Part shown: one piece after another, positions 37,823 through 47,655 of the stretch | Layout: each line of letters starts with the position of its first letter | Numbering within the stretch: position 1 is the stretch's first letter | Source: Methanosarcina sp. MSH10X1 | GTDB taxonomy: Archaea; Halobacteriota; Methanosarcinia; Methanosarcinales; Methanosarcinaceae | DNA: 64,000 nt | Assembly (NCBI RefSeq): GCF_004099695.1 | Contig: NZ_SCHL01000002.1 | Location: 294,535-358,534, forward strand | Direction: 5' to 3' | The notes under the pieces: generated by a model | Seen by the model: the letters and a program-made list of their open reading frames with translations, nothing else | The model's database searches: none | Told to the model about the DNA's origin: nothing | Made by a program: the position numbers and the translations under genes

Positions 37823-39131
37823 CCGGTCCGAGCCTGCGAAGCAGTTCTACTACCCTGACTGCAAGGTCATCTTCAGGTACCCAGGCTTTTTCAGCTACAA
37901 AAGAAATCCCGTATTCGCCTTTTGAAGCGTTGCCGCGTACTGCAAGATAACGACCTGTAAGAAAGCGCCTTAAATCTTCATAAACTGCATCTTTAGAGAC
38001 ATCAGAGAACATCAGCTGTTCAGCTTCCTCAAGGGTTTTTCCATAGATAATTTCGGCAAGCTCCCTTGGAAACATAACTGACATGGAACCTGTTCCGTCA
38101 TCCAGTATGGCTTTGATCCGCATATCTCTTATGCCTTCGACCTTGCCATGCACCCGGCAATTTCCTCTCTGGATTACACGGCCGCATTCGGGGCAGCGGG
38201 ATATAATGCCTGAGCCTGGCCTGACTGAAACAACATTGCCTGCCGCAGCCACGTCAAACATGCTCTCTCTTGATCCGATTTTCTCTATTCGGATGGGCAC
38301 AGGATCCCTTGCTGCGGACTCGAAGGTAAATGCAAGTTTTGCGGCATCTTCAGGCTCGACTGAAGAAACTTTTGTGCTGCTCAGGACATTGACCGACGGC
38401 ATTCCTCTGAACATCCGGACCTGAGCTCCCTCAATTCGGATTATACTTCCTATGTCAATCCCGGGCAGTTCAATCCAGGCTGTAAATGGCAGCCTGCCGG
38501 TCTCATCCGCAAGTACGCCTGAGATCACTCTGGACTGGCGTCCTTTTGCAAGCACTTCCCTGTGAGAGAGCTGAAGTACGCAGGCAACGATATCTATGGA
38601 AAAATCTGCAGCTCCTATTTCTATTAACTTTTTTGCCTGGCTTCCTGAAAGTTCGGAGATAGGAGGTAGCGCAGAATCAGAAACTTTTGACACAAGAGTC
38701 TGTTCCCCTATAGAAAGCCTGATCCTGTTCTGCCAGATGCGGGTATAGGCGTTTTTAATATTGATCACATCCCCGATCGAACCTGGCAGTTCTTTCCAGG
38801 AAGAAAAAAGGACGGATCCGGTCTCATCCGCAAGAACTCCTGTGTAAAGCCTGGAAGGACCTTCCTTACCCCCTTCCGGCGGGCGGATTGATTTCTCCCC
38901 AAGGTCCAGGATCCTGCCTGTGAGTTCGAAATTCTTAAGGTTAGCAGACAGATCTTTTATTTTTAGAACTTTCCTTTTCCCTCCGAACTTGCGGAGAATA
39001 CTCTCTTTTGCAACATCAGGCGGCACGCGAAAAGCAATGAGTTTCTCAAACTCTGCCCGGATGCCAGTATTTTCAATGTCTCCAAGCGCCCTGGTTAACT
39101 CTTCAAGGTGGGGCGCAAACTTCTCATCCAT
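37761..39131 (-). CDS. rpa: Replication factor A (single-stranded DNA-binding protein)
   Basis: 456 aa. OB-folds at about 60-145 and 172-255, each with a GVLADETG strand-turn, then a third domain with a C4-like zinc finger: Cys313, Cys316, Cys325, His328 (CPECGRVIQRGNCRVHG). This matches the zinc-finger RPA of Methanosarcina. It coats single-stranded DNA in replication and repair. Co-transcribed with the overlapping RPA-associated gene. Confidence 0.92.
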   Translation of the reverse strand: MDEKFAPHLEELTRALGDIENTGIRAEFEKLIAFRVPPDVAKESILRKFGGKRKVLKIKDLSANLKNFELTGRILDLGEKSIRPPEGGKEGPSRLYTGVLADETGSVLFSSWKELPGSIGDVINIKNAYTRIWQNRIRLSIGEQTLVSKVSDSALPPISELSGSQAKKLIEIGAADFSIDIVACVLQLSHREVLAKGRQSRVISGVLADETGRLPFTAWIELPGIDIGSIIRIEGAQVRMFRGMPSVNVLSSTKVSSVEPEDAAKLAFTFESAARDPVPIRIEKIGSRESMFDVAAAGNVVSVRPGSGIISRCPECGRVIQRGNCRVHGKVEGIRDMRIKAILDDGTGSMSVMFPRELAEIIYGKTLEEAEQLMFSDVSKDAVYEDLRRFLTGRYLAVRGNASKGEYGISFVAEKAWVPEDDLAVRVVELLRRLGPDEENGHDACSEISNGGINLA

Positions 39132-39447
39132 TTTTAGGCCTCCATTCGAGAAATAACAATACGATAAAATTTGGAGTATATCGGATTCTACAGTATTTAA
39201 GCTTTAACTGAAAATTAATTTCCTTTATCGTAGAGGATAGTGAACTATTATTTAAGGATAGCTGTTTAGAATTTTTGATTTCCAAAAGTATATTAGTTTC
39301 GGGAGAAAATCTCTTTCCTGACAAAGTATTGAGGAAATTTTTACTAAATATCAATAATAAGCCTCATAAAGAGAGATTTTGTTTTTCTAAAAAATTAAGA
39401 CCTGATTAAAGGTAATGGGAACTTAAAAAAGCTAAGGGAGAACTAAT
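39132..39447. other. Divergent promoter spacer of rpa and the NosD-like gene
   Basis: AT-rich with several TATA-like stretches; no repeats or genes recognised. Confidence 0.5.
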
Positions 39448-40545
39448 ATGAGAGGAACAGAAGGAAAGTATTCGAGAGTTTTTGAGCTGACAGCACTTGC
39501 GATTATTCTTGCAGTTCTCTTCACCTGCACGGCTGTCTCTGCCTCCAATTTGAAAGTAAGTTCAGCTCTAGAAGGGGATTATATCTCTATCCAGGCTGCA
39601 GTAGATGCCGCAGAAGCCGGAGACACGATTTTTGTAAGCCCCGGAACGTATGTTGAGAACCTTAAAATAAATAAAGAGGTTCGGATCTGGTCAGACTCAA
39701 GAAAGCCAGAAGAAACAGTCATAAAAGCAGCCAATCCTTTGGAAAGCACTGTTGAAATCAGCGTGGACCGGGCATCTTTCAGCGGATTTAGCATCGAAGG
39801 TTCGGAGAAAGCAGGAATCCTGCTCACAGGGGTTAAAAGCTGTTATGTCAATAACAACAGGGTCCTTGGAGCCGAATACGGTATTCTCCTCAATGGTTCC
39901 GAGAGAAATACCATAAGCAACAACCTCATCACTTTTAATGAAAAGGGAATAAAGCTTGAAAGCTCAAACTCAAACGACATCCTGGACAACGTAATTGCCT
40001 ATAATTACGGTCCCGGGATCTCCCTTGAAGCGAGCAGCGGGAACTTTATCTCTAACAACTACTTCAAAAATGCCGAAAACGTTGAAGACAAAGCCGTAAA
40101 TGCAGAAAATGTCTGGCAGAGCCCGCTCGTAACAAGACAAAATATCGTCCGGGGTCCTTATATTGCCGGAAATTTCTGGGCTGACCCTGAAGGCAAAGGC
40201 TTCAGCGAGACCTGCGTGGATGAAAACAGCAACGGGATTTGCGACACCTCATATAACATCACAGGCGGAGGAATTGATAAATCCCCGCTTTTCCCGAAGG
40301 TGCCAAATGCCGTTAAAGCTCTTGAGAGCAAACTGAATCCCGGTGCTTATGAGCAGGGACTGGCTGGCAGGGAGAATGCAACCCGTCCGGAAACACCGGT
40401 AAATGAGACCGAAGGAACAGCAGAAACGGCAACTGAAAACACTACCAATGAAGAAGTTCAGGAAGAAGCTGAATCCCCTGGTCCGGGGGCTGGAATTGTT
40501 GCGGTAGCTATAGGCGCGGCTTATTTCCTGAGACGGAACAGGTAA
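39448..40545 (+). CDS. Secreted NosD-like beta-helix protein with PGF-CTERM-like tail
   Basis: 365 aa. A signal peptide (LALAIILAVLF... VSAS) precedes a right-handed parallel beta-helix at about 40-215. It begins with the NosD-type SIQAAVDAAEAGDTIFVSPG and runs through repeats such as GIKLESSNSNDILDNVI. A Glu/Thr-rich linker with NET-type N-glycosylation sites follows, then SPGPGAGIVAVAIGAAYFLR and a basic end. That tripartite tail resembles archaeosortase PGF-CTERM sorting signals, with PGP in place of PGF. Probably a cell-surface glycoprotein; ligand unknown. AGGGAG precedes the ATG. Confidence 0.82.
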   Translation: MRGTEGKYSRVFELTALAIILAVLFTCTAVSASNLKVSSALEGDYISIQAAVDAAEAGDTIFVSPGTYVENLKINKEVRIWSDSRKPEETVIKAANPLESTVEISVDRASFSGFSIEGSEKAGILLTGVKSCYVNNNRVLGAEYGILLNGSERNTISNNLITFNEKGIKLESSNSNDILDNVIAYNYGPGISLEASSGNFISNNYFKNAENVEDKAVNAENVWQSPLVTRQNIVRGPYIAGNFWADPEGKGFSETCVDENSNGICDTSYNITGGGIDKSPLFPKVPNAVKALESKLNPGAYEQGLAGRENATRPETPVNETEGTAETATENTTNEEVQEEAESPGPGAGIVAVAIGAAYFLRRNR

Positions 40546-40931
40546 AGAAGAAAGGATAATAAAGACGTAAAGCCGGAAGGATAGAGAAGCAATAGTAACG
40601 AATTTCATGAGAGCATGTTGAAATAAAATTAGAAAAAATCAAAAAAGTTGAAAGAAAACTATAGATCTCCGAAAAGGATAGTGGGACATCCCACTATCCT
40701 TAACCTGATTTTCTTATTCCCTTTTCATCTTAAAAATTCATTATTTTGCCACAAAATATCCTTACATTGTTTTAGTGCTGCTGCATTCTGCGTTCTTTAC
40801 TGTCAAGCTGACAGTACATCTCCTGTTTTACTGTAGTTTGCGCTCCTGTCAGTAAACTGAACTTTCAGTGGAGCTTTTCCTGATCATGGAGAAGCTGAAA
40901 ATGCAGCAACACGTGGTTTTGGTTCTGCTTT
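40546..40931. other. Convergent spacer with terminator
   Basis: Contains the perfect hairpin at 40674-40701; otherwise no gene recognised. Confidence 0.5.
40674..40701 (+). terminator. 28-bp perfect hairpin between convergent surface-protein genes
   Basis: AAGGATAGTGGGA and TCCCACTATCCTT form a 13-bp stem around a CA centre, followed by a T-rich stretch. It lies 129 bases after the NosD-like gene stop and could act in either direction. Confidence 0.6.
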
Positions 40932-42842
40932 TTAAATAGTGCGAATGTAAATGTCGGACTCTCCATTGCGAGTACTGGCGTATACTATCCTGTTATCATA
41001 AATAGCCGGCTGGTATGCTAACTCAGCAGGACTAATTTTCATTTTCTGATTAGTGGAAATATCGTACATGAAGATTCCATGATTTACCCATCCGTCATCC
41101 TCACCACCATCGTCCTGCCACACTATCCTGTTCTCATAGATAGCTGGAGCTGCCTGCTTATCTGGGCTGCTGGTGATCTGAGTTTCCCTGGAGGTGGAAA
41201 GATCATATATATAGACATCAGTGTTTCCGTCGCGAGTACTGGAGTATACTATCCTGTTACCGTAAATAGCAGGCTCGTATGCTAACTCAGTAGGACTAAT
41301 TCTCATTTTTTTACTGGTGGAAATGTCGTGCATGAAGATGCCATGATTTATGTACCCGTCATCCTCCCCACCATCATCCTGCCAAACTACCCTGTTCTCA
41401 TAAATAACAGGATTTGTCTGAGCATCCGGACTGGAAGTAATCTGAGCTTCCTTGGAGGTCGAAAGATCATACATATAGACATCAGTGTTTCCATTGCGAG
41501 TACTGGAGTATACTATCCTGTTACCGTAAATAGCGGGATCATATGCCAATTCAGTCGGACTAATTCTCATTTTCTTATTGGTGGAAATATCGTACATGAA
41601 GATACCATGATTTACCCATCCGTCATCTTCACCACCATCATCCTGCCACACTACCCTGTTACCATAGATAGCAGGATGCGTCTGAGCATCTGGACTGCTG
41701 GTTATCTGAGTTTCTTTTTCAGTGGTACGATCGTACATGTAGATATCTGCGTTTCCACTGCGATAATCTTCCCATACTAACCTATCACCGTAAATGGCAG
41801 GATTGTATGCCGAACCACTGATAGTGACCTGAGTTTCGTTGCTGTCATCCGTGTTATTGTCATCAACAGGCGGCTCTTCAGTCCAGGTAATGGTAGCCAT
41901 GTAAATGTCGTTGTTTCCATTACGAGATTCTTCCCAAACAATTCTGTCACCGTAGATTGCCGGAGCGACTGCAGATCCGCTAGTGGTGATTTGAGCTTCT
42001 CTCCTGGCGGCGAGATCATAAACGTAGATATTATCATCCCCATTGCGAGCATCGGTGTATACTATTCTATCACCATGGGACTCGGGACTACTAGCTGATC
42101 CGCTGGTGGTAATCTGAGTTTCCTTCTCAGTAGAGAGATCATACATGTGTATATTAGAGATTGGATCTGCATCAGGATTATCTTGACGTCCATCATCCCA
42201 TACTAGTTTGTCACCGTATATTCTAGCATAGCCTCCTGCGCCAATATCGAGCATGGTGTCGAGATCATATATGTAAATCTCTGTTCCAGATGCATCCCCC
42301 CATACTATCTTGTTCCCATAGATATCAGGCATTTCTGCGAATCCGCTCGTGCTGATCTTTGTCTCCTTCTCTGTAGAAAGATCATACATGTAAATATCAG
42401 AACCTCCACTATAATCTCCCCACACTATTTTGTCCTCGTAAATTGCAGGGTAATGAGCTGATCCACTGGTGCTGATCTGAGTTTCTTTCTCAGTGGAAAT
42501 ATCGTACATGTATATCCGGTCACCCTGCCATACTACTCTGTCTCCGTAGATATCAGGAAAATGTGCTGATCCGTTGGTGGTGATCTGAGTCTCCCTTTTA
42601 GTGGAGAGATCGTACATGTATATATCTGAGTTTCCGTTGCGATCATCCTGCCACACAATTCTATCACCATAGATATGTGGATCACTAGCTGATCCACTGG
42701 TAGTGATTTGAGTCTCAGTGATAGTGGGTGAAACGCTTTCCGCAGTAACTGCCGATGCTGTACAGGCAACCAAAAACAAGACGAAGGCTATTAAAAGTAA
42801 GTTCGCCCTATAAAATGTGTTCATTTTCTTCACTATATTCAT
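40932..42842 (-). CDS. Secreted TolB-type beta-propeller protein, large copy
   Basis: 636 aa. A hydrophobic N-terminus ends in LVAC and ASAVTAES; LVAC could be a lipobox, or the cleavage may follow VTA. About 13 repeats of roughly 44 residues carry DIYMYDLSTxxETQIT and IYGDRIVWxDxRNGN, the pattern of TolB/WD40-like propellers. The last three long repeats share WQDDGGEDDGWVNHGIF-type inserts and are nearly identical in DNA. A Glu/Asp-rich linker (about 325-340) may separate two propellers. It has no sorting tail. It is a close paralog of the protein at 43225. Confidence 0.88.
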   Translation of the reverse strand: MNIVKKMNTFYRANLLLIAFVLFLVACTASAVTAESVSPTITETQITTSGSASDPHIYGDRIVWQDDRNGNSDIYMYDLSTKRETQITTNGSAHFPDIYGDRVVWQGDRIYMYDISTEKETQISTSGSAHYPAIYEDKIVWGDYSGGSDIYMYDLSTEKETKISTSGFAEMPDIYGNKIVWGDASGTEIYIYDLDTMLDIGAGGYARIYGDKLVWDDGRQDNPDADPISNIHMYDLSTEKETQITTSGSASSPESHGDRIVYTDARNGDDNIYVYDLAARREAQITTSGSAVAPAIYGDRIVWEESRNGNNDIYMATITWTEEPPVDDNNTDDSNETQVTISGSAYNPAIYGDRLVWEDYRSGNADIYMYDRTTEKETQITSSPDAQTHPAIYGNRVVWQDDGGEDDGWVNHGIFMYDISTNKKMRISPTELAYDPAIYGNRIVYSSTRNGNTDVYMYDLSTSKEAQITSSPDAQTNPVIYENRVVWQDDGGEDDGYINHGIFMHDISTSKKMRISPTELAYEPAIYGNRIVYSSTRDGNTDVYIYDLSTSRETQITSSPDKQAAPAIYENRIVWQDDGGEDDGWVNHGIFMYDISTNQKMKISPAELAYQPAIYDNRIVYASTRNGESDIYIRTI

Positions 42843-43224
42843 CTCTATTTTAAACTCAGGAAAATTAATTCAATTACCACGAATTTAGGCGGTATACTTA
42901 ACTTTTTTCTTTTAACTTTCATATTTATAAAAGTTGAATTTATTGGATGGCTTATATGCAAGATTGACTTTACGCAATTGAATATTTCCAGAAGTAAAAA
43001 ATCTTTATTAGAAAAATAAAGTAAATATGTAAAAGGAAAATTTTCAGTATCTCTTATAAATTCAAAAAAGTGTTACCAACGCGTTTAAAAGTCCGTAATA
43101 ATAGTCAGCAAACGACTTTGGGCTTTTCAAACTCACTTGATCCTCAAGTTCACTTGAATATCTTAAATTAATGAGTCCCCACTTCCCTTTATCTTCAACA
43201 TTTTATACGCTTTGGTTCTGCGTT
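42843..43224. other. Spacer between the two propeller genes
   Basis: AT-rich, presumably the promoter of the larger gene; no gene or RNA recognised. Confidence 0.5.
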
Positions 43225-44238
43225 TTAAATAGTGCCCATATAAACATCGTCGGCTCCCCAATCAACTGAATATCCCCATACTATTTTATTACCGTAAATA
43301 ACTGGATTGGATGTATGTCCACTGCTACTAATTCTCATTTTCTTATTTGTGGAAATATCGTGCATGAAAATACCATGATTTTCCCACCCATCATCCTCTC
43401 CACCAGTATCCACCCATACTATCCTGTTACCGTAAATAGCAGGATGCGTCTGAGTATCTGGACTGGAAGTAATCTGAGTTTCTTTTTTTGTGGAGAGATC
43501 ATATATATAAATATCAGTGTTTCCATTGCGAGTACTGGCGTATACTATCCTGTTACTGTAAATTGCAGGATAGTATGCTAATTCAGTCGGACTAATTCTC
43601 ATTTTTTTATTGGTAGAAATATCGTACATGAAGATGCCATGATTTACCCAACCATCATCCTCCCCCCCATCGTCCTGCCACACTACCCTGTTACCATAGA
43701 TAGCGGGATATGTCTGAGCATCTGGACTGGAAGTAATCTGAGTTTCCTTTTTAGTTAAGAGATCATACATGTAGACATCAATGTTTCCATTGCGATCACT
43801 GGAGTATACTATCCTGTTACCATAGATTACAGGATTCTCCGCATATCCACTAATGTTTATTTGAGTTTCCTTTTTAGTGGAAATACTACATATGCAAATT
43901 TCCGGATCTCCATAGCTAGAGTATACTATCCTATCACCATAAATGGCAGGGTTTCCGTCTGTCTGTTCAGTGTTGGTTATTTGAGTTTCCGTTTTAGTGG
44001 AAAGATCATACATGTAGATATCAGTTTTTTCATTGCGGTTATCCTGCCATACTATCTTGTCACCATAGATAGCAGGATTGTATGCGAATCCGCTGGTACT
44101 TATATATGTTTCAGTAACAGCAGGTGAAACGCTTTCCGCAGTAACTGCCGATGCTGTACAGGCAACCAAAAACAAGACTAAAGCTATTGAAATTAAGCTT
44201 ACCCTATAAATTGTCTTTATTTTCTTCACTATACTCAT
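43225..44238 (-). CDS. Secreted TolB-type beta-propeller protein, small copy
   Basis: 337 aa. The signal segment (VLFLVACTASAVTAESVSP) is nearly identical to that of the gene at 40932, then about seven repeats with DIYMYDLSTKxETQIT and the WQDDGGEDDGWVNHGIF module, enough for one propeller. The likeness, including DNA identity over whole repeats, shows a recent tandem duplication, with later repeat loss or gain. Probably surface-exposed; ligand unknown. Confidence 0.88.
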   Translation of the reverse strand: MSIVKKIKTIYRVSLISIALVLFLVACTASAVTAESVSPAVTETYISTSGFAYNPAIYGDKIVWQDNRNEKTDIYMYDLSTKTETQITNTEQTDGNPAIYGDRIVYSSYGDPEICICSISTKKETQINISGYAENPVIYGNRIVYSSDRNGNIDVYMYDLLTKKETQITSSPDAQTYPAIYGNRVVWQDDGGEDDGWVNHGIFMYDISTNKKMRISPTELAYYPAIYSNRIVYASTRNGNTDIYIYDLSTKKETQITSSPDTQTHPAIYGNRIVWVDTGGEDDGWENHGIFMHDISTNKKMRISSSGHTSNPVIYGNKIVWGYSVDWGADDVYMGTI

Positions 44239-44666
44239 CTCTAAGTTTTAAACTAAACAATTTAATTCAATTATTAAGGTCTTAGAAACTATAGTTAAAT
44301 TTTTATTTTTAATATCTAAATATATAAAAATAAATTCAATGATGTTCATAAGATCAATTATCTTTTAAATATTAGAAAGGTTAAGGAATAATTGGTTCTC
44401 ACTATGAAAATGGGGAAAAGACATTTTTAAGGTGTCAGATAAGTTCAAAAAAGAATTAATGAAACGATACGGAAGCTCTGAATAATAATTGTCAAGCTGA
44501 CATGTACTTTCTTTTTTACGGTATATCTGTGCAGGATTCTTAATGTTGCTCCCTGTGTGAAGAAGTAGGCAGGAAGAATTGAAAGATCTGGATGGGAGCT
44601 TATGTGATCTTTCAAACTCCGGTATCTTTGAGTTTTCTTCCTGAAATTCGGATTTTCTGTTATGCT
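44239..44666. other. 428-bp spacer
   Basis: AT-rich, including the promoter side of the small propeller gene. A short frame at 44365-44670 has no protein-like features. Nothing else recognised. Confidence 0.5.
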
Positions 44667-46571
44667 TCACTCTTTTATAGTCAGCATCGGACGCTGGTTT
44701 TCGTCTTCCGTCTCGCTACTGTAGAATGCTACGTAATCTGCATTTTCGGTACGAGTTTTTATCAGGAATCCTGTGTTCTCATATTCGCCACTGATATACT
44801 CTTTTACGAGATCGGTTACGTTCAGCTCGTAGTACCTGTTATCCGGCATATCGCTTCCGTTCAGAGTTATTGTAGCGTATGGTGCATCTCCCTGAGAGAC
44901 ATTATTCCTATCAAACCAGTCTCCACCGGGCTGTGTCCATGCCACCCCATTATCCCTGCTGTTCCAGGTTACACTTTCAGGGTTCCAGTCTGCAGCTGGT
45001 CTGTATATCTCTATAACCGTATCTTCTGGTCTTTCCAGTTCCGGGTAGTGCCAGTAGAGAGACAGAGTTGCACTGCTAATATTCTCAGCATCGTTATATT
45101 CATTCAGGTCAAACAGAAGCAGGTTTCTGTACTTTCCTATTCCAGGCCTGTCTCCAATGTCAATATATTCTTTGTCTTGATACACCGTATCAGGAGCGGC
45201 TTCCTTGAGTCTGTTGTCAATGACAGTGCCTGCAATATTCTCTTCTGTAAATGATGTGTTATCAGTTCCAGTTACCTGTTCAGAAGCATCCTCTGTAGCG
45301 GGAGTTTCATTAACTTCGGTTGTTGTAGTAGTCTCATTTACTGTTGTTGATGCTGAAGTTTCGTTAACCCCTGTTATTGCAGCAGTCTCATTGACTACTG
45401 TTGATGCAGCAGTCTCATTAACTGCTGTTGATACAGAAGTTTCATTTTCTTCTGTTTCTGTTACAGCAGTTTCATTGGCTGCTGTCTGATTACTGCTAAC
45501 TGCAACTTCATTTTCTTCTATTTCTGTTACAGCAGTTTCATTAGTTGCGGTCTGAGCATCGGTTTCAGATGCAGCGCTTACGGTTGTGGTCTCCTGTGTA
45601 CCCGAAGAACTGCCAAGAGAGCCGTATCCGTATCCTTTTGCTACCCAGTTCTCAACGTTGTGGTCAGATGGTCCCAGTATGTTTGTGCCTGAGCCTACCT
45701 GGACGTAAGGCGACACGTTCCACATAACGTTATCATGAACACTAATTGAACCGCTTGCGTGAACATTTCCAATGCCTGCACTGCTGCTTGATCCTTTGAA
45801 ATCATGCATAATGTTGTGGTGGACATTTGCGTTTGTCAGCTTATTCTCCAGCTCAACGCAGCACCAGCCAGACCCGGCACTGCCTGTAAAGGTATTATGG
45901 TCCACTTCAATATTTGCGCAATTATCTATCCTGACACCTGTGTTGGTCTGAACCTCAACATAATTGTTATACATTCTGGAATCTTTAGTTCCGGACAGGA
46001 ATGATACACCGTCGTGTCCTGAGGACTGTATTCTGCAATTATATACTTCTATTCCGGAGCTTTTACTGATTCTGACACCATCACCATACAGATATCGATC
46101 GAATAAAATGTCATGTACTTTACTGTCACTCACAGACGTGAATCTTATGCAGTTTCTATATCCTCCGTGACCTCCGTCTTTAGGTCCGGTTGCCGTACTC
46201 TGGAATTGAAGATGAGATATTTCAACGTTAGAAACGCCTGATCCGAATATGTATCCAGGTGCTCCTTCGGAGTTACAAACTGAACCGGTGGCAAAGATTA
46301 TTGTATCGTCGCCTGAACCTTTCAGTACTACATTAGATTTCAAAACTATAGGTGCACTTATCTTATAAGTGCCAGCACTGAGGAGGACAACTCCAGGGTT
46401 ACTTGATGTTGCTCCTGATGCTACGGAATTTATTGCATTATTAATTGCAGTCTGGGCATCTGACCCAGACGGATTTACAGTTACTGTATTCTGTGCGCCT
46501 AACGCAGCGGGTACGGTTGTTAAAATAAGGCATGTTACCAGGAACAGGGTTCCTATCTGTCTTTTTAGCAT
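44667..46571 (-). CDS. Surface protein: beta-helix plus disaggregatase-related (DNRLRE) domain
   Basis: 634 aa. A signal peptide (LVTCLILTTVPAALGA) leads into a right-handed beta-helix at about 27-310 with N-x-F/I turns such as ENKLTNANVHHNIMH. A Thr/Glu/Asn-rich linker at about 325-455 repeats NETAxxT-type units, a likely glycosylated stalk. The C-terminal domain at 455-634 starts VIDNRLKEAAPDTVYQDK and contains GKYRNLLLFDLNEY and RYYELNVTDLVKEYISG, the disaggregatase-related repeat of Methanosarcina surface proteins. It may act on the methanochondroitin-like matrix; function inferred from the family. Its 5' region is triplicated (see 46510-46900). Confidence 0.88.
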   Translation of the reverse strand: MLKRQIGTLFLVTCLILTTVPAALGAQNTVTVNPSGSDAQTAINNAINSVASGATSSNPGVVLLSAGTYKISAPIVLKSNVVLKGSGDDTIIFATGSVCNSEGAPGYIFGSGVSNVEISHLQFQSTATGPKDGGHGGYRNCIRFTSVSDSKVHDILFDRYLYGDGVRISKSSGIEVYNCRIQSSGHDGVSFLSGTKDSRMYNNYVEVQTNTGVRIDNCANIEVDHNTFTGSAGSGWCCVELENKLTNANVHHNIMHDFKGSSSSAGIGNVHASGSISVHDNVMWNVSPYVQVGSGTNILGPSDHNVENWVAKGYGYGSLGSSSGTQETTTVSAASETDAQTATNETAVTEIEENEVAVSSNQTAANETAVTETEENETSVSTAVNETAASTVVNETAAITGVNETSASTTVNETTTTTEVNETPATEDASEQVTGTDNTSFTEENIAGTVIDNRLKEAAPDTVYQDKEYIDIGDRPGIGKYRNLLLFDLNEYNDAENISSATLSLYWHYPELERPEDTVIEIYRPAADWNPESVTWNSRDNGVAWTQPGGDWFDRNNVSQGDAPYATITLNGSDMPDNRYYELNVTDLVKEYISGEYENTGFLIKTRTENADYVAFYSSETEDENQRPMLTIKE

Positions 46572-46900
46572 CGTATCACCTTTGGGTTGGTTGGAATTTG
46601 AGCAAATTCAAGAAATTTATATAGTTATTGTACGTTTTTCCCCAAAGCGCATACGGCTGTTAAACTAAGGCATATTGTCAGGAATAGGGTTTCCTGCTTC
46701 ATTTTTAGCATCGTATCACCTTTGGGTTGGATCTTGAATTTGAGAAAACTCAAAAAACTACAGGATAATTGTGTATTTCTCCAACAGATGATACGGTTTT
46801 TAAATAAAACATGCTGTCAGGAATAGGGTTCCCGAATTCTTTTTTTAGCATTGTATCGCCTCTGGATTGGATTTAGAATTTGAGTAAACTCAAATGCTCC
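46510..46900 (-). repeat. 140-bp tandem triplication of a promoter, ribosome-binding site and signal-peptide start
   Basis: Three start codons lie exactly 140 bp apart at 46571, 46711 and 46851. Each is preceded by the same leader, ending in CCAAAGGTGATACG or a near variant. Copy 1 heads the intact gene. Copy 2 encodes a 28-codon frame that ends after a signal-like peptide. Copy 3 is frameshifted and decayed. Confidence 0.92.
46625..46711 (-). pseudogene. 28-codon signal-peptide minigene, second copy of the array
   Basis: The frame reads MLKMKQETLFLTICLSLTAV and then CALGKNVQ before a stop. It parallels the start of the intact gene (MLKRQIGTLFLVTCLILTTV). It has a ribosome-binding site of its own, so it could be translated as a free signal peptide, or be non-functional. 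Confidence 0.7.
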
Positions 46901-47655
46901 AGGATTTGTATACTTTATCCCAGATATTTCTCAAAATTCCATATTACGTTACTCGTAATGTTTTTCCGAACTATCTAATTAGACCGAGTCTATATCCAAT
47001 ATCTAATTATGCCGGGTCTATACGGTAATTCAAGATTCTAATTACGTCTGCGTAATATTTTTGAATCTATCCAATTCGGTTCTCTGCGATTTTTGTGGGG
47101 CGGACACTTTGCACACAGAGTCTCACTCTCCAATCACATTATAGGGATCAGTCATTGGAGTTGGAGCCGGAAATTAGAAGTTTTGGCTTCTATCACTTAA
47201 AATATGTTACTGACCACAGGACTTTGCTCCTTCTGGTCAATACCTCCAATTTCACTAATTGCGGCCTCTGGCCGGGTCAACCCTTTTTAAAACTTTTCAT
47301 TTATCTATTATATAATTACCAGGTTGACAACTACGATTTATACCAATTATATTATAAAATATTTTTGCTTTTTTGTAGATAAATTTGGAGAGCATAATTC
47401 ATGTAAAGATAGAAAGTTATTAAATAATCGGATCTGATTGAATATTTCTACTAACACCAAAAATCCAATTATCGTAAAATTCAAGTTTTCCACAATTCGG
47501 GTAGTAATACTAGCATGCTTCAAATGTGTGTTCTAAAAAAAGAAACTGATTAATTCATACTTTCTAACTGCCGGGAAAATAAAAAAGTTAACCGAAAGCA
47601 GATAAAAGAAAAAGGAAGAAAAAGGACAGTTCTCTGCTCCTTTTCTTTCCGAAAA
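46901..47655. other. 755-bp spacer with a short direct repeat
   Basis: TATCTAATTAGACCGAGTCTATA (46972-46994) and TATCTAATTATGCCGGGTCTATA (47000-47022) form a 23-bp direct repeat at a 28-bp period. A 95-codon frame at 47095-47382 has no recognised match and ends in an AT-rich, aromatic stretch, so it is probably not a gene. Confidence 0.5.

Noticed and set aside
47095..47382. 95-codon plus-strand frame
   Set aside because: No ribosome-binding site, no recognised domain, and an AT-driven aromatic C-terminal half.
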